From: JADJOY01 sp016713535 [NCBI: Deltaproteobacteria bacterium]
GTDB taxonomy: Bacteria > JADJOY01
Assembly (NCBI GenBank): GCA_016713535.1
Contig: JADJOY010000017.1
Coordinates: 1-64,000, forward strand
Direction: 5' to 3'
DNA: 64,000 nucleotides
Below the pieces are notes generated by a model. It worked only from the letters and a program-made list of their open reading frames with translations, did not search any database and had not been told where the DNA came from. Position 1 is the stretch's first letter; each line of letters opens with the position of its first letter. Made by a program: the position numbers and the translations under genes. Positions 1-11,090 of the stretch are shown here, piece by piece.

Positions 1-101
1 TCCGTGCGCCCGGACCGCCCGCCGCCGCGCGTCGGGCCCCACCCGCCGCGCCAGCGCTGTCCGGCGCGAATCCTGCTCTAGCCCCGTCAGCCGTGCCCCG
101 A

Positions 102-118
102 CGGTGCAATCTGCACCG
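102..118. promoter_or_regulatory. 17-bp palindrome upstream of the TonB receptor gene
   Basis: Two perfect 7-base arms, CGGTGCA and TGCACCG, are separated by the three bases ATC. The site lies 80 bases before the TonB receptor start. It could be a repressor operator or a short leader hairpin. I looked for a cobalamin-type leader here and did not see one. The rest of bases 1-197 shows nothing else recognisable. Confidence 0.35.
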
Positions 119-197
119 GTCAGGCAAGCCTCTCGTCGCTCGCGGACCAGGCGGCCCGCCACGGGCTCGTCCAGCGTGAGCGAAAGGGGGGGAGCCC

Positions 198-2306
198 TTG
201 CTCGACATCCGAGCTTCGTCCCCGTCACGCCGGCGCGCGCGCTGGCTGGCGCGTGCGTGCTGGGTCGCGTGGCTGGCATGCGCCGCCGGCCTCGCCGAAG
301 CCGGAGCGGGGGACGAGGCCCCCGCGAGCCCGGCAGCGGCCGTGGGCGCAGGCGTGGCGGAGCCGCGGCCGGACACTGCGCCCGAGTCGCTCTATTTCGA
401 GGACATCCCGTCGGTCTACACGGCGTCCAAGTTCGAGCAGCCGATCCTCGAGGCACCGTCCGCCGTCACCATCGTCAGTGGTGACGAGATCCGAGCGTTC
501 GGCTATCGCACGCTCGCCGACGTGCTCGCGAGCGTTCCTGGTTTCTTCGTCAGCTACGACCGCAACTACACGTACGTGGGTGTCCGCGGGTTCTCGCGCC
601 CGGGCGACTACAACACGCGGCTGCTGGTGCTGGTGGACGGCCACCGGCTCAACGAGAGCCTGTTCGGTACCGCGCCGATGGGCACCGATTTTCCCGTCGA
701 CCTCGACCTGGTGGCCCGGGTCGAGGTGGTGCGCGGACCCGCCTCGGCGCTCTACGGCACCCACGCGTTCCTGGGCGTCATCAACGTCGTGACCCGGCGT
801 GGGCGCGACGTCGCCGGCGCCGAGGTCGCTGCCGGCTACGGCAGTCACGACTCGGTCGAGGTGCGGGGCACGGCCGGCGGGCGCGTGAGCGGCGCCGGCG
901 AGGCGCTCTTCTCCGCCAGCTACCTCCGCAGCGGCGGCCGCGAATCGCTCCGCTACGGTGAGCTCGCCGTGCCGCCGGACGAAGACGGGGTCACGCACCG
1001 CACCGACGAGGATCAGTCCGTCCAGGCCTTCGCCAAGCTCTCGAGCTCCGACTTCGAGCTGGTCGCGGGACACGGTGACCGTGGCAAGGACGTGCCGACG
1101 GCCTCCTACGGGACGCTCTTCGACTCCAACCTGTTCCGCACCGAAGACCAGTTCGACTTCGCCGATCTGCTCTACCGTCCGACGCTCGCGGAGGCGTATT
1201 CGGCGTCGCTCCGGCTCTCGTTCGACGCCTACCACTACACCGGCGACTACCCGTACGCCGCCGAGCCGGGGGACGACGTCGGCGGCGGCGTGGTGATGAA
1301 CCGCGACCACGCCGACAGCCAGCGGGTGCGGACCGAGGGGATCTTCGGCTGGTCCATCGCCGGCCGGAACCAGCTCTTCGTGGGCGCCGACCTGCGCCTC
1401 GAGTACCGCCAGTTCCTGGAGAACTTCGACGTCGATCCCTCGCAGGTCTACACCCACGTGCTGCACGACGAGCTCGACTGGGGCGTCTTCGCTCAGGACG
1501 AGCTCCGGCTCTCCTCCAACCTGCTGCTCAACGTCGGAGCCCGCTTCGACCAGGAGGATACGGCGGGCCAGCGCCTGAGCCCGCGCGCCGCGCTCATCTA
1601 CGAGCCGATCGCCGGCACCACCCTCAAGCTGCTCTACGGCGAGGCGTTCCGGGTCCCCAACTTCTGGGAGATCGTCTACCTCTACAGCGACCAGGAGAAG
1701 CCGCAGTCGGGAGTTCGCGCCGAGGTCCTGCGGTCCGCCGAGCTCGTCCTCGAGCAGCGCCTCGGCGCGGTCTTCCAGGGCACCGCGTCGCTCTACCGCT
1801 ACCGGATCGACGACCTCATCAACCTCCGCGAGGTCACCGGCGACGGTGTCTCGAGCTACTGCAACCTGGGGCGCGTCGAGGTGGTCGGCACCGAGCTCGC
1901 GCTCGACTGGCGTCCCGCGACGCACGTCGGGGCGCGCGCCAGCTACAGCCTGCAGGACTCGGACGTGACGGAGGCCGCCCCCGCCGAGCTGACCCGGGCG
2001 CCGCGCCACCTGGCGCGGCTGGCGGTGATGCTGCCGGTGATCGAGGACGCGCTGCTCTCGGCCACCGAGGTCCGCTACGTCGGCACCCGGACCGGCGTGA
2101 GCGGCGCCCGCTCCGGCGACTTCGTGGTGGTGAACGAGACGTTGTCGAGCGTCGCGCTGCCGCACGGGATCGACCTTTCGCTCAGCCTCTACAACCTCTT
2201 CGACCAGCGCTTCAGCGACCCCGCCTCGATCGACCACACCCAGGACTTCATCCTCCAGGACGGCCGCACCGTGTGGCTGCGCGTCGGGTACCGGCTCGAG
2301 CCATGA
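198..2306 (+). CDS. TonB-dependent outer-membrane receptor
   Basis: A 702-residue outer-membrane receptor expected to import a scarce ligand (metal chelate, cobalamin or similar) using TonB energy; the substrate is not readable from sequence. The N-terminus is arginine-rich followed by a hydrophobic signal segment (about residues 15-36). A plug domain follows at about 60-165, with motifs such as PSAVTIVSGDEI, VRGPASALYGTHAFLGVINVV and GVRGFSRPGDYNTR. The remaining 530 residues show alternating beta-barrel patterning. The start is TTG at 198, preceded at short distance by a G-run ribosome site (GGGGGGGAG). Its stop overlaps the start of the next gene by four bases (ATGA), so receptor, binding protein and kinase are translated together. 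Confidence 0.9.
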   Translation: MLDIRASSPSRRRARWLARACWVAWLACAAGLAEAGAGDEAPASPAAAVGAGVAEPRPDTAPESLYFEDIPSVYTASKFEQPILEAPSAVTIVSGDEIRAFGYRTLADVLASVPGFFVSYDRNYTYVGVRGFSRPGDYNTRLLVLVDGHRLNESLFGTAPMGTDFPVDLDLVARVEVVRGPASALYGTHAFLGVINVVTRRGRDVAGAEVAAGYGSHDSVEVRGTAGGRVSGAGEALFSASYLRSGGRESLRYGELAVPPDEDGVTHRTDEDQSVQAFAKLSSSDFELVAGHGDRGKDVPTASYGTLFDSNLFRTEDQFDFADLLYRPTLAEAYSASLRLSFDAYHYTGDYPYAAEPGDDVGGGVVMNRDHADSQRVRTEGIFGWSIAGRNQLFVGADLRLEYRQFLENFDVDPSQVYTHVLHDELDWGVFAQDELRLSSNLLLNVGARFDQEDTAGQRLSPRAALIYEPIAGTTLKLLYGEAFRVPNFWEIVYLYSDQEKPQSGVRAEVLRSAELVLEQRLGAVFQGTASLYRYRIDDLINLREVTGDGVSSYCNLGRVEVVGTELALDWRPATHVGARASYSLQDSDVTEAAPAELTRAPRHLARLAVMLPVIEDALLSATEVRYVGTRTGVSGARSGDFVVVNETLSSVALPHGIDLSLSLYNLFDQRFSDPASIDHTQDFILQDGRTVWLRVGYRLEP

Positions 2307-3256
2307 GCGTCCCCTCGGGATCTCGGCCGAGGCGGCGCGCGTTCGGCGCGGCGCTCGTGGTGCTCGTCGCGTGGGCCTGCGTCGGACGAGCGGCGGAGCC
2401 CGCGCACTGCACGGCGATCGTGCTGCGCGGCGGAGCGGGTGCCGCCGAGGAGGCGCTCGTGGCCGGGATCCGCGACGGGGTCGGCCACCGCGGCATCGCC
2501 CTCGACGTGCGCGCGGTGCCCGCCGACGAAACCGCCGCGCGCGCCGCCGTGACGGCCGCGCTCGCCGACCGCCCCTGCGCGCTGGTCACCGTGGGCCCTG
2601 GGCCGACCCGGCTGGCGGCCGGCGCGACCAAGCGAATCCCCATCGTCGCGACGCTGGTGATGGTGGGGTCGCTGCCGGCGCAGCGCCCCAACCTCACCGG
2701 TGTCAGCCTCGACTTTCCGCTCGCCGTGCAGCTCGGCTGGCTGCAGCGGATCCTGCCGGACCGCCGCATCGTCGGATTGCTCTACGATCCGGCGCAGAAC
2801 GCCCGCACCGCGGCGGCGCTGACGCGGCTCGCCGTCGATCGCCAGCTCACCGTGGTGGAGCGCACCGTGTCGGAGCCGGTGGAGATCCCCGCCGCGCTCG
2901 AGGTGATCGCGCAGCGCGCCGAGGTGCTGTTCGCGATCCCCGACACGCTGGTGCTGTCGCGCGAGACGGCGCAGGCGCTCCTGGTGTTCTCGTTCCAGAA
3001 CCGCGTGCCGTTCGTCGGGCTCTCGGACGCGTGGGTCAAGGCCGGGGCGCTCTACGCGCTGGAGCGCGACTACGAGGACGTCGGCGCGCAGGCGGCGGCG
3101 ATGGTCACGCGGGTGGTGGGTGGCGAGGACCCCGGCGCGATCCCGATCGAGGCGCCGCGCAGGGCCGTCTACGTGCTCAACCGGCGCGCCGCCGAGCAGA
3201 TGAAGATCCATCTCGACCGGTCGATCCTGGAACGTGCGAGCCATGTCTACGAGTGA
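2303..3256 (+). CDS. ABC-type substrate-binding protein (ABC_sub_bind/TrpX family)
   Basis: A 317-residue periplasmic protein of the ABC_sub_bind family. A signal segment (about residues 10-30, [19 protein letters not shown]) precedes a two-lobed fold; motifs such as [20 protein letters not shown] and [10 protein letters not shown] match the family. No permease or ATPase gene is adjacent. Instead the gene is wedged between a TonB receptor and a hybrid kinase, so it may act as a ligand sensor feeding the kinase rather than in transport (inference). ATG at 2303 overlaps the receptor stop as ATGA, and the 3' end overlaps the kinase start by 14 bases. Confidence 0.85.
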   Translation: MSVPSGSRPRRRAFGAALVVLVAWACVGRAAEPAHCTAIVLRGGAGAAEEALVAGIRDGVGHRGIALDVRAVPADETAARAAVTAALADRPCALVTVGPGPTRLAAGATKRIPIVATLVMVGSLPAQRPNLTGVSLDFPLAVQLGWLQRILPDRRIVGLLYDPAQNARTAAALTRLAVDRQLTVVERTVSEPVEIPAALEVIAQRAEVLFAIPDTLVLSRETAQALLVFSFQNRVPFVGLSDAWVKAGALYALERDYEDVGAQAAAMVTRVVGGEDPGAIPIEAPRRAVYVLNRRAAEQMKIHLDRSILERASHVYE

Positions 3257-6200
3257 CGAAGGCGCGCGCCAGGGCGGGACCCCCATGAAGCCGATGCGGT
3301 TACGTACCCGGTTCCTCGCCGTCACGCTGTCGCTCACGATCGGCACGGCGGTCGCGATCTCCGCCTACCACGCGTGGGCCGAGCACGACGAGGACGGAGC
3401 CCGGCTCGCGAAGCAGGGCCGCGACCTCGCGACCCTGATCGCCCGCAACAGTCCGTACGCGATCTACACGCGTAACGCCGTGGCGCTCGGCCAGCTCGTC
3501 GAGAGCGTCGGCACCTCGGGCGAGGTGGCGTTCGTGTCGATCCTCGACCGCGACGGCACCGCGCTCGCCACCCGTGCCTTCGAGCTCGAGCCCCCGCCGC
3601 TGGCGCCCGCGCGTCTCCGCGACATGACCGGGCTCACGATGGAGTCGTGGCCGGCGACGGGCCGGCGCGCCTCGCTTCTCGACTTCGTGGCGCCGGTGCG
3701 CCCCCAGCTCGGGGCCGCCGACGAGCTCCTCGACGGCCTCGCACCCGGTGTGACGTCCCGGGCGAGCGAGCCGATCGGCTACGTGCGCCTCGGCGTGAGC
3801 TGGTCGCACGTCGACCAGCGCGTGCGGGCGTTCTGGATGCGCAGCGCGGCGTTCGCGGCGCTCGCGTGCGGCATCGGCTCGCTCGTCACGGTGTGGCTGA
3901 CGCGCCGGCTGGTGCGGCCGATCGGCGACCTGGTCGCCGTCACGCACGCGATCGCGGCCGGCGACCTCGACCGACACGTCGAGCCGAGCACCGACCCCGA
4001 GATCCGCGTGCTCGGCGAGTCGTTCAACACCATGGTGGCGCGGCTCCGCGCGTCGCACGACGAGGTCGAGCACGAGCGCCACACCCTCGAGGAGCGGGTG
4101 GCGTCGCGCACCGTCGAGCTCGAGAAGGCGACCGAGACCGCGCGCGCCCACGCCCTCGAGGCGGAGCGCGCCAACCGCGCCAAGTCGCAGTTCCTCGCCA
4201 ACATGAGCCACGAGATCCGCACCCCGATGAACGGCATCCTGGGCATGGCGGACCTCCTGCTCGCCACCGACCTGACGCCCACGCAGCGGCGCTTCGGTCA
4301 GACGGTGTACCGCTCGGCCGACGCGCTGCTGGGGGTCATCAACGACATCCTGGACTTCTCGAAGTGCGAGGTCGGCAAGCTCGAGATGGAGCTGGTCGAG
4401 TGCGACCTGAGGGCGCTGGTCGAGGACGCGATCGAGCTGCTCGCGGAGCGCGCCCACCGCAAGGGCATCGAGCTCGCGCTGTCGATCGCCGAGGAGCTGC
4501 CCGAGCTGGTGTGGGCCGATCCGTCCCGGCTCCGCCAGCTCGTCACGAACGTGGTCGGCAACGCCATCAAGTTCACCCAGCAGGGCGAGGTGGTGGTGCG
4601 CCTCGACGCCGAGGTCCACGACGAGCGTCGCGCCACCGTGCGCCTCGAGGTGAAGGACACCGGCATCGGGATCGCGCCCGAGGTCCAGGCGCGCATCTTC
4701 GAGCCCTTCAGTCAGGCCGACGTGTCGATGAGCCGCCGCTACGGCGGGACCGGGCTCGGGCTCGCGATCTGCCGCCAGCTCGTCGGGCTCATGGGCGGCA
4801 GCATCGCCGTCGACAGCGAGCTCGGGCGCGGCTCGCGGTTCACGCTCACCCTGCCGATGCGCTGCGCGCGCCGGCGCGGCGAGGACCTCGCCGAGCGCAT
4901 GCGGGCGCTCGCCGGCCACCGCGTGCTGATCATCGACGACAACGCCACCAACCTCGAGATCCTGAGCCACCAGCTCGAGAGCTGGGGGATGCTGGTGACC
5001 GCGGTGTCGGATCCGCGGCTGGTGCTCCCGCTGCTGTCGAAGGCGGTGGCGAGCGGCGCCCCGTTCGCGATCGCCATCCTCGATCTCCACATGCCCGACC
5101 TGGACGGGATCGCCCTCGCCACCGCGATCCGCGCCGAGCCGGAGCTCGACCCGACGCGGCTGGTGATGTTGACCTCGGTCGGCGACCTCGACGGCGACGC
5201 GGTTCGCCACGAGGTCGACATCGGCGTGTGGCTCACCAAGCCGGTGCGCCGCGGCGAGCTCTTGAACGCGCTGCGCGGCGCGCTCGACGGTACCGACCGC
5301 ACGAGCGCGCCGTGCGCGTCGCGAGCGGATGGCGCGGCGGCGACCGGTCCGCTGCGCGGGCGGGTGCTGCTGGTGGAGGACAACCCGGCGAACCAGGACG
5401 TGGTCCTCGCGATGCTCGCCAAGGTGGGTGCGGAGGTCGAGGTCGCGACCAACGGGGTCGAAGCCGTGGCCGCGGTCGAGCGAGCCCGCTTCGATGCGGT
5501 GCTCATGGACTGCCAGATGCCGGTCATGGACGGCTACGAGGCGACTCGCCGTATCCGCGCCGCCGAGGGGGCGAACGGCGCCGACCGGCCACGCGTACGG
5601 GTCCCGATCATCGCCCTCACCGCCAACGCGCTGCGCGGCGACCGCGAGGCGTGCCTGCAGGCGGGGATGGACGACTACCTCTCGAAGCCGTTCACCTACT
5701 CCCAGCTACGCGAGAAGCTCACGCCCCACCTGGCCGCCGAGAGCGCGCCGCCAGCGGCGAGCACGGGCGCCGACGGGGGGCGGGGGCCGCATGCCGGCTC
5801 GACCGGCGAGGCCGCGGCGGCCGTCCCGCTCTGGCAGGGCCTGACCGCGCTGGTGCTCGAGCCCGACGTCGCTCTCCGCGGGGCGATCGTCGGCACGCTG
5901 CGCTCGCTCGGCGCGGTGGCGAGCGGCGTCGGGACGATCGGCGAGTGCCTCGAAGAGAGCAACGCGCGGCCGTTCGGCCTGGTCCTGTTCGATCTCGACG
6001 CGCCAGGGCTCGACGTGGTCGCGCTCGCCGGCGCGCTCCGCCAGGGCGCGGGCGCGGCGACCGGTGCCGTGCCCCGGCTCGTCGGACTGCTGGGCGAGGC
6101 GATCGAGGTCGCCGAGCGCGCCGTCGCGACGCGCGCGGTGGACGACCTGCTGGCGCGCCCCTTCGATCGCGCCGGCCTGCGCACGGTGCTCGAGCGCGCG

Positions 6201-6610
6201 GCCGCGGCCGAGGCCGGGCCGAGGGACCCCGCGCCCGCCGCCGTCCCGCCGCAGCCGCCCGACGCGAGCTCGGCGCTCCTCGACCCGCGCCCGCTCGAGG
6301 AGCTGCGTTCGCTCTCGGCGCCCGGCACGCAGGACTTCCTGAGCAGGGCGATCGGCTCCTACCTGGAGAGCGCGCCGCGGCTGATCGACGCGCTGGTGCG
6401 GGGCGCCAGGGAGCGCGATGCGTCGTCCGTGATGCACGCGGCGCACACCTCAAGTCGAGCAGTGCCTTCCTGGGCGCGCGCAACCTCGCCGAGGTCTGCC
6501 GCGAGCTCGAGAGGATGGGACGGGCGCAGGATCTGAGTCAGGCGGACGAGCTGGTGCGGAAGGTGTGCGACTCGTTCGGACCGGTGCGCGACGCGCTGCT
6601 CGCGTTCTAA
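3243..6610 (+). CDS. Hybrid sensor histidine kinase with receiver and HPt domains (frameshifted near the end)
   Basis: Membrane hybrid kinase of about 1120 residues. Order: TM helix (about 20-42), periplasmic sensor resembling CHASE8, second TM (about 200-220), HAMP, coiled coil, HisKA with [11 protein letters not shown] (His about 323), HATPase with DTGIGIAP and GTGLGLAI, receiver 1 (Asp about 614), receiver 2 (Asp about 756), a degenerate third receiver, and a C-terminal HPt. The HPt phospho-histidine codon is at 6444. One base is missing at about 6449, just after it; restoring it gives [11 protein letters not shown] and continues to a TAA at 6608. Unrestored, the frame ends at 6536. ATG at 3243 fits; ATG at 3285 is an alternative. 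It overlaps the binding-protein gene, which suggests that protein presents the signal. Confidence 0.88.
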
Positions 6611-7073
6611 ATGGGCCACCACGATTTGGATCGCCCTTGCGCCGAACGGGCTGGAGGGCGGCGCTTCGTCGCCGCCGAAGCCGATGGGACGCCGAGACCG
6701 GTCGCTACGAATCGTGACGTTGCATATCGACCGGGCCGTTACCGAATCGGCGTGCCTCGAGCGACCGTGGCGGCGGGGGCTCGTCGCCGGCCGCCCGGTC
6801 TGCGGGGGACCAGCCCCCGCGCTACGAAGGCGATCCGACTCACGGGGCCCCATTCAACCGGCTCCGAGCCCGAGCCGTTCACGAAGCTTCGCGAGCGGGT
6901 CTCGCGCGGCGCCGCATCGGGCGTAGGCGCGACCCGGCCGCGCCGAGGAACGGACGCGAGTGGAGGCGGTCGGTCCCGATCCCGGGAGGGCTCACGCCCT
7001 GACCTACCCTCCAGACCGGAACCGATGGGCTGGAGCGCGCCCCCGCCGTCGGGCGCCAGCTAGGTGCGCGGCT
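6611..7073. other. Intergenic stretch with one repeat-family-A hairpin
   Basis: No convincing gene lies between the hybrid kinase and the converging cytochrome/propeller gene. At 6802-6820 there is a hairpin of GCGGGGG and CCCCCGC around ACCAG, followed directly by GCTACGAAGG. That tail is shared with the repeat copy near 42.5 kb, so I count it as a degenerate family-A element; it could also serve as a terminator between the converging genes. Confidence 0.5.
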
Positions 7074-10000
7074 TCACCAAGGCGAGCCGCCGGTCGCCCG
7101 CCGCGCCCTCGCGCGCTCGCGGCGCCGGCTCGCGAGGCGCGCGAGCGCCAGCGAGGCGAGCACGCCGAGCCCGCGCACCGGGGCACCCGACGGCGGCACC
7201 ACACCGCCGCACAGGTCGCCGCACGGCGGCGGCGGGCCCGCGGGTGATTCGAGCTGCTCCAGGTAGGCGACGAGCTGATCGAGCTGGGTCGCGGTGAGCT
7301 GCGAGGTGTTTCCGTGCCGGTCGCTCGGGTTGGCGGTCGTCAGCACGTCGAGGAGCGTCGGCGCCGAGCCGTCGTGGAGGTAAGGCGCCGTCTCCCAGAG
7401 CCCCTCGAGGGTCGGCGTGTCGAGCCCCGTGAGGGGTGCCCCGAGACGGTTTCCCGAGCTCGGCTTCGACGTGCCCACGTCGTGGAGCACGAACGGGATC
7501 GCGCACGCCGAGCTGTCGGTGGAGCGGCTGCCCTCGTGGCAGCTCGTGCAGCCGGTGGCCGGCGACCGGAAGATCGCCTCGCCGGCGACGGCGTCGGGGG
7601 TCAGGGTGCCGTCGGCGTTGCGGTACGGGCTCGGGTGCACGGCGGTGAGCGAGTTCACGTAGGTGGTGAGCTGGTCGAGCTCGCCGCTCTTGAAGGCCTT
7701 GCGATCGCCGAGCGGCTGCGAGGTGGTGCCCGCGAAGTACGCGGCGTCGGCCATGAAGCCCTTGCCGCCGAAGTGGTTGCGGATGTCGCCCTCGAAGTCC
7801 TGGATCTCGTCGAAGTTGGCGGTCCAGTGCACCGGCCCGTGGCCCATGCCGGCGCGCCCGCGCAGGTCGATGGTGTTGCGAAACCCCTCGCCCCGGTCGG
7901 TGAAGTCGAAGACCCGCTGGTCGGAACCGCCGTCCAAGTGGCAGGTGGCGCACGCGAAGTAGTCGTCCCGCGACATGCGGTCGTCGGCGGCGTCGTAGAA
8001 GATCTGCTTGCCACGCAGCGTCCCCGGGTCGAGGAGCTCGTGGGCGACGGTCTTGACCGTCGCGACGGTGGTGAGGGCGTTGCCGTCGCCGACGCCGGAG
8101 ACGTCGAGGACCACGACGTCGCGGGACATGTAGTCGTGGACGAAGAGCCGCGCCGTGGTGGCGTCGTAGGCGAGGCCGATCGGCGCGCGCCCCAGGCCCT
8201 CCTTCGAGGTGACCTTGGCGCCGGTGTAGGCGTCGATCACGTCCACGGTGTTGGAGGCCAGCGTGCTCACGAACGCGTAGTCGCCGAGCGCGGTGAACGC
8301 GATGGCCGATGGCAGCGAACGATTGTCGAGGTCGATGCGCTCGGCGAGGACCTCGTCGTCGGCGGCGAGGTCGACGCGCGACACGATCGCGCGCACCGTG
8401 TTCTCGAAGGTGAGGGCCTCGCCGGTGCGGAACTGGCCGCGAACCACGTTGTCCTTCTTGGACGGCACCCACAGCCGCCGCCCGTCGGGGGAGACGGCGA
8501 GTGCCAGCAGGTAGTTGGGAACGCCGCGGCCGCTCGACTCGGTGTCGGGGCCGGGGTCCAGGGCCAGCGCGAAGGCGCGCACCACCGAGAGATCGCCGCC
8601 GGTCAGCTCGAGCACCTCGCCGTGATCGGCCGGCGAGACGAAGCGTCCCGCGAAGAGCCGGCCGTCGTCCGAGAGCGCGAGCCCGCGCGCGGCGCCGCCG
8701 ATCTCGCCGCGCGCCACCAGGGTGCGGCTCGCGACGTCGAGGCGCGCGACCTCGCCGCTCGCCTCGAGCGTCACGTAGGCGTCGTGGCCGTCGCGCGAGA
8801 TCACCACGTCGTGGGGCCGCGAGGCGCGCGGCAGCGAGACGGTGGCGAGCACGTGGGCGTCGCTCGCGTCGAGGACGGTGATCGTGGCGTCGTCGCTGTT
8901 GGTGACCCACACCTCGCCGTCCGGCGTGAGTGCCAGGCCGCGAGGGTCGCGGCCGACCGGCGTCTCGAGCCACTTCGTGGCGGTGTCGGCGTCGATCGCG
9001 GTGACCGTGTCGGCGTCGGGGTTCATCGCCCACACCCGGCGGCGCGCCCCGTCGAGGACGATGCTCGACGCGTTGCGCGGCGCCCCGGCGGTGAGTGGGT
9101 GGGCGACGGTGTGGCGGCTGGTGGCGCTCAGCACCACGCCGCCGTCGTCGGCACGGACGATCACCGGGAAGTGGCCGGCGCGCGTGTAGGTGTGGGAGAT
9201 CGATGGCGAGCTCGACCACGCGGTGGGTGCCTCGCCGTCACCGAAGTCCCACGAGTAGACGAGGCCCGGGCCGCTGCACACCGCCTGGAAGGACACCGCC
9301 TGGTTCACCAGAGAGCTCGCCGGATGGGTGGGCGGCTCGCAGGCGACCGGCGTGATCTCGGGGCCGGTCGAGAAGAAGCTCACGAAGTCCGAGGCGGTGG
9401 GGTTGCCCACCACGTCGCGTACGCCGCCAGCCGGGATGCGGACCCGGTAGGTCGCGTTGGGCTCGAGCGGCGCGGCGGGTGCCCAGTTCACGATGCCGGT
9501 CTGGCCGCTGTACTTGCCGGCCAGCGGAGCTCCGCCGCCGACCTTCTCGACGATGAAGGAGGAGGCGGTGACGGTGCGCAGGTCGATGGCGTCGGTGAAG
9601 GTGACGCCGACGCGGCTCGTCACCGGCTGGCCGGTGGCGCCGTCGCGCGGGTTCACCATGTTGACGACCGGCGGGTTGGTGTCGGGCGCGCTCTGGTGCG
9701 GCACGATGCGCGAGCCGTAGCCGTGGTCGTCGCTCAGGATCGCGAGGTTGCCGAGCGCGGACACGAAGTCGAGGTCCACCTCGGGCTCGGCGAAGTCGCC
9801 GATGCCGAGCACCGGCAGGAACGGGTTCGCGAGGTCGAGCTTGTGGTAGCCGAGCGCGCTCACGCCGAGGTGCGCCTTCTCGTCCTGGACGGTGAGGTAG
9901 CCGCCCTTGTCGAGGAGGAACCTGCCGCCGGTGAACGTGATCTGCGTCGGGTCGGCGATCGAGAACACCTGCAGCCCGCTCGACAGCACGCTGCCGGCGA

Positions 10001-10789
10001 GCAGGATCCGGTCGCCGTTCACCATCGCGCTGTACTGGATCTTGGTGCCGTCGGTGTCGAGGAGGGTGGGGTGGGCGGGGTCACCGATGTCGAACGTCGC
10101 GAGGCCCGGCACGTCGTTGCCGGCGAGCACCAGCAGGTTGCCGATAGCGAACACGCTGCCGGCGCGCTGCATGCCGAGGCTCGTGACCGGGATCTGGTCG
10201 ACCACCTGCGGGTTCGCCGGGTCGGTGGCGTCGATGACGAAGAGCCCGCGGCTCGAGCCGCTCGCGTAGACGTACGGCGCCTGCCAGAAGAGCCACCAGA
10301 TGCCGTTGTCGTAGTCGCTCGGCTCGATGCCGGGCAGCACCAGCTCCTTCAACTTCACGGGGTGCTCGACGTCGGTCCAGTCCCAGAACACGACTCCGTA
10401 GCTTCCCTGGGTGACCGCGTAGAGGCCGGGGTAGCTGTACGAGAAGCCCATCGCGTGGCCCTCGCGGATGTCCGGATCGAAGATCGAGTGGACGTGGCGT
10501 GGGCTACGCGGGTTGGAGATGTCGTAGAACGCGAAGCCACCGTCGTGGGTGTTGTCGGCGAACGGGATCACCAGGTAGCCGTCGTGCATGACGGCGGTGC
10601 CGTGCTCGGTGGGCGCCTCGGCTCCTGGATCGTTCCGATGATGTGGAACACGTCGGACGAGGGGTAGGTGAGGTTCGGCACGCCGGGGCCGGGTGCCGCG
10701 GAGGCGAGCACGGGGCCCGTGCACAGCGCCAGTGCGGCGAGGAGGACGCGCGTCGCGCGCGGGCAAGACGAGCTCGACCGAGTGGGCAT
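7074..10789 (-). CDS. Giant secreted LVIVD / PKD / beta-propeller / di-haem cytochrome c protein (frameshifted)
   Basis: About 1238 residues after restoring one base near 10621. Order: signal peptide (LLAALALCTGPVLASA), LVIVD-type repeats (phrases like FYDISNP, VFSIADP), a Big_5 Ig-like domain (VNPRDGATGQPVTSRVGVTF), a PKD domain (WDFGDG...HTYTRAGHFPV), a YVTN-type seven-bladed propeller, and a di-haem cytochrome c part with CATCH and CTSCH resembling MauG/cytochrome c peroxidase. The C-terminus is a hydrophobic segment followed by an arginine cluster (RRRERARARR), like a cell-surface sorting tail. It is the paralogue of the gene at 13.8-18.2 kb. The likely role is extracellular or surface electron transfer or peroxide chemistry; the substrate is unknown. 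Start ATG at 10789. The N-terminal 55 residues lie in a different frame from the rest. Confidence 0.8.
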
Positions 10790-11090
10790 GACGGAACTCA
10801 CCCGGGTGCGTGTTCCACACCCAGAAGTTGGAAGTGAGGCTGACGTCACCGATCGTACGTGTTCCGCCGCGACCCGCGCAACGGGCGGCGCGGCCGGAGT
10901 CGGGCCCACCGAACGCGGGTGCGGCCTCGTGCTGGCGCTCGGGGGGACGGCCTCGTCGCCGTCCGAGGCGCGCCGGGACCGCGATGACGCGCCCGCCGGC
11001 TCGACCGCGCTCGCCCCGCGGCGTACCATCGACGCGGGACTTGCTGCACGCCCGCTCCCAGCCTGCGGGACCGGCTGTCCCGGGGGGGCC
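10790..11090. other. Divergent intergenic region with a repeat-family-B element
   Basis: This 301-base gap separates the divergent starts at 10789 (-) and 11091 (+), so it should contain both promoters; I could not pick clear -35/-10 boxes in such GC-rich sequence. Bases about 10891-10916 (GGCCGGAGTCGGGCCC then ACCGAACGCGGG) resemble the hairpin repeats at 13018 and 26861. Confidence 0.4.

Noticed and set aside
1-197. Cobalamin or other riboswitch before the TonB receptor
   Set aside because: No conserved B12-box or other riboswitch core could be found; only a 17-bp palindrome is present.
225-2237. Long minus-strand open frame antisense to the TonB receptor gene
   Set aside because: Arginine/valine/glutamate-rich translation with no domain; a typical GC-rich shadow of the real plus-strand gene. 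The same holds for long opposite-strand frames at 3300-5210, 7314-10667, 14139-17177, 21921-23795, 35815-39234 and 60225-61583.
6611-7073. Short plus-strand open frames in the gap after the hybrid kinase
   Set aside because: Pro/Arg-rich translations without start context or similarity.
10668-11090. Upstream extension of the MopE-motif gene to 10668
   Set aside because: The extension has no signal peptide and runs into the divergent gene; ATG 11091 is followed by a clear signal peptide.
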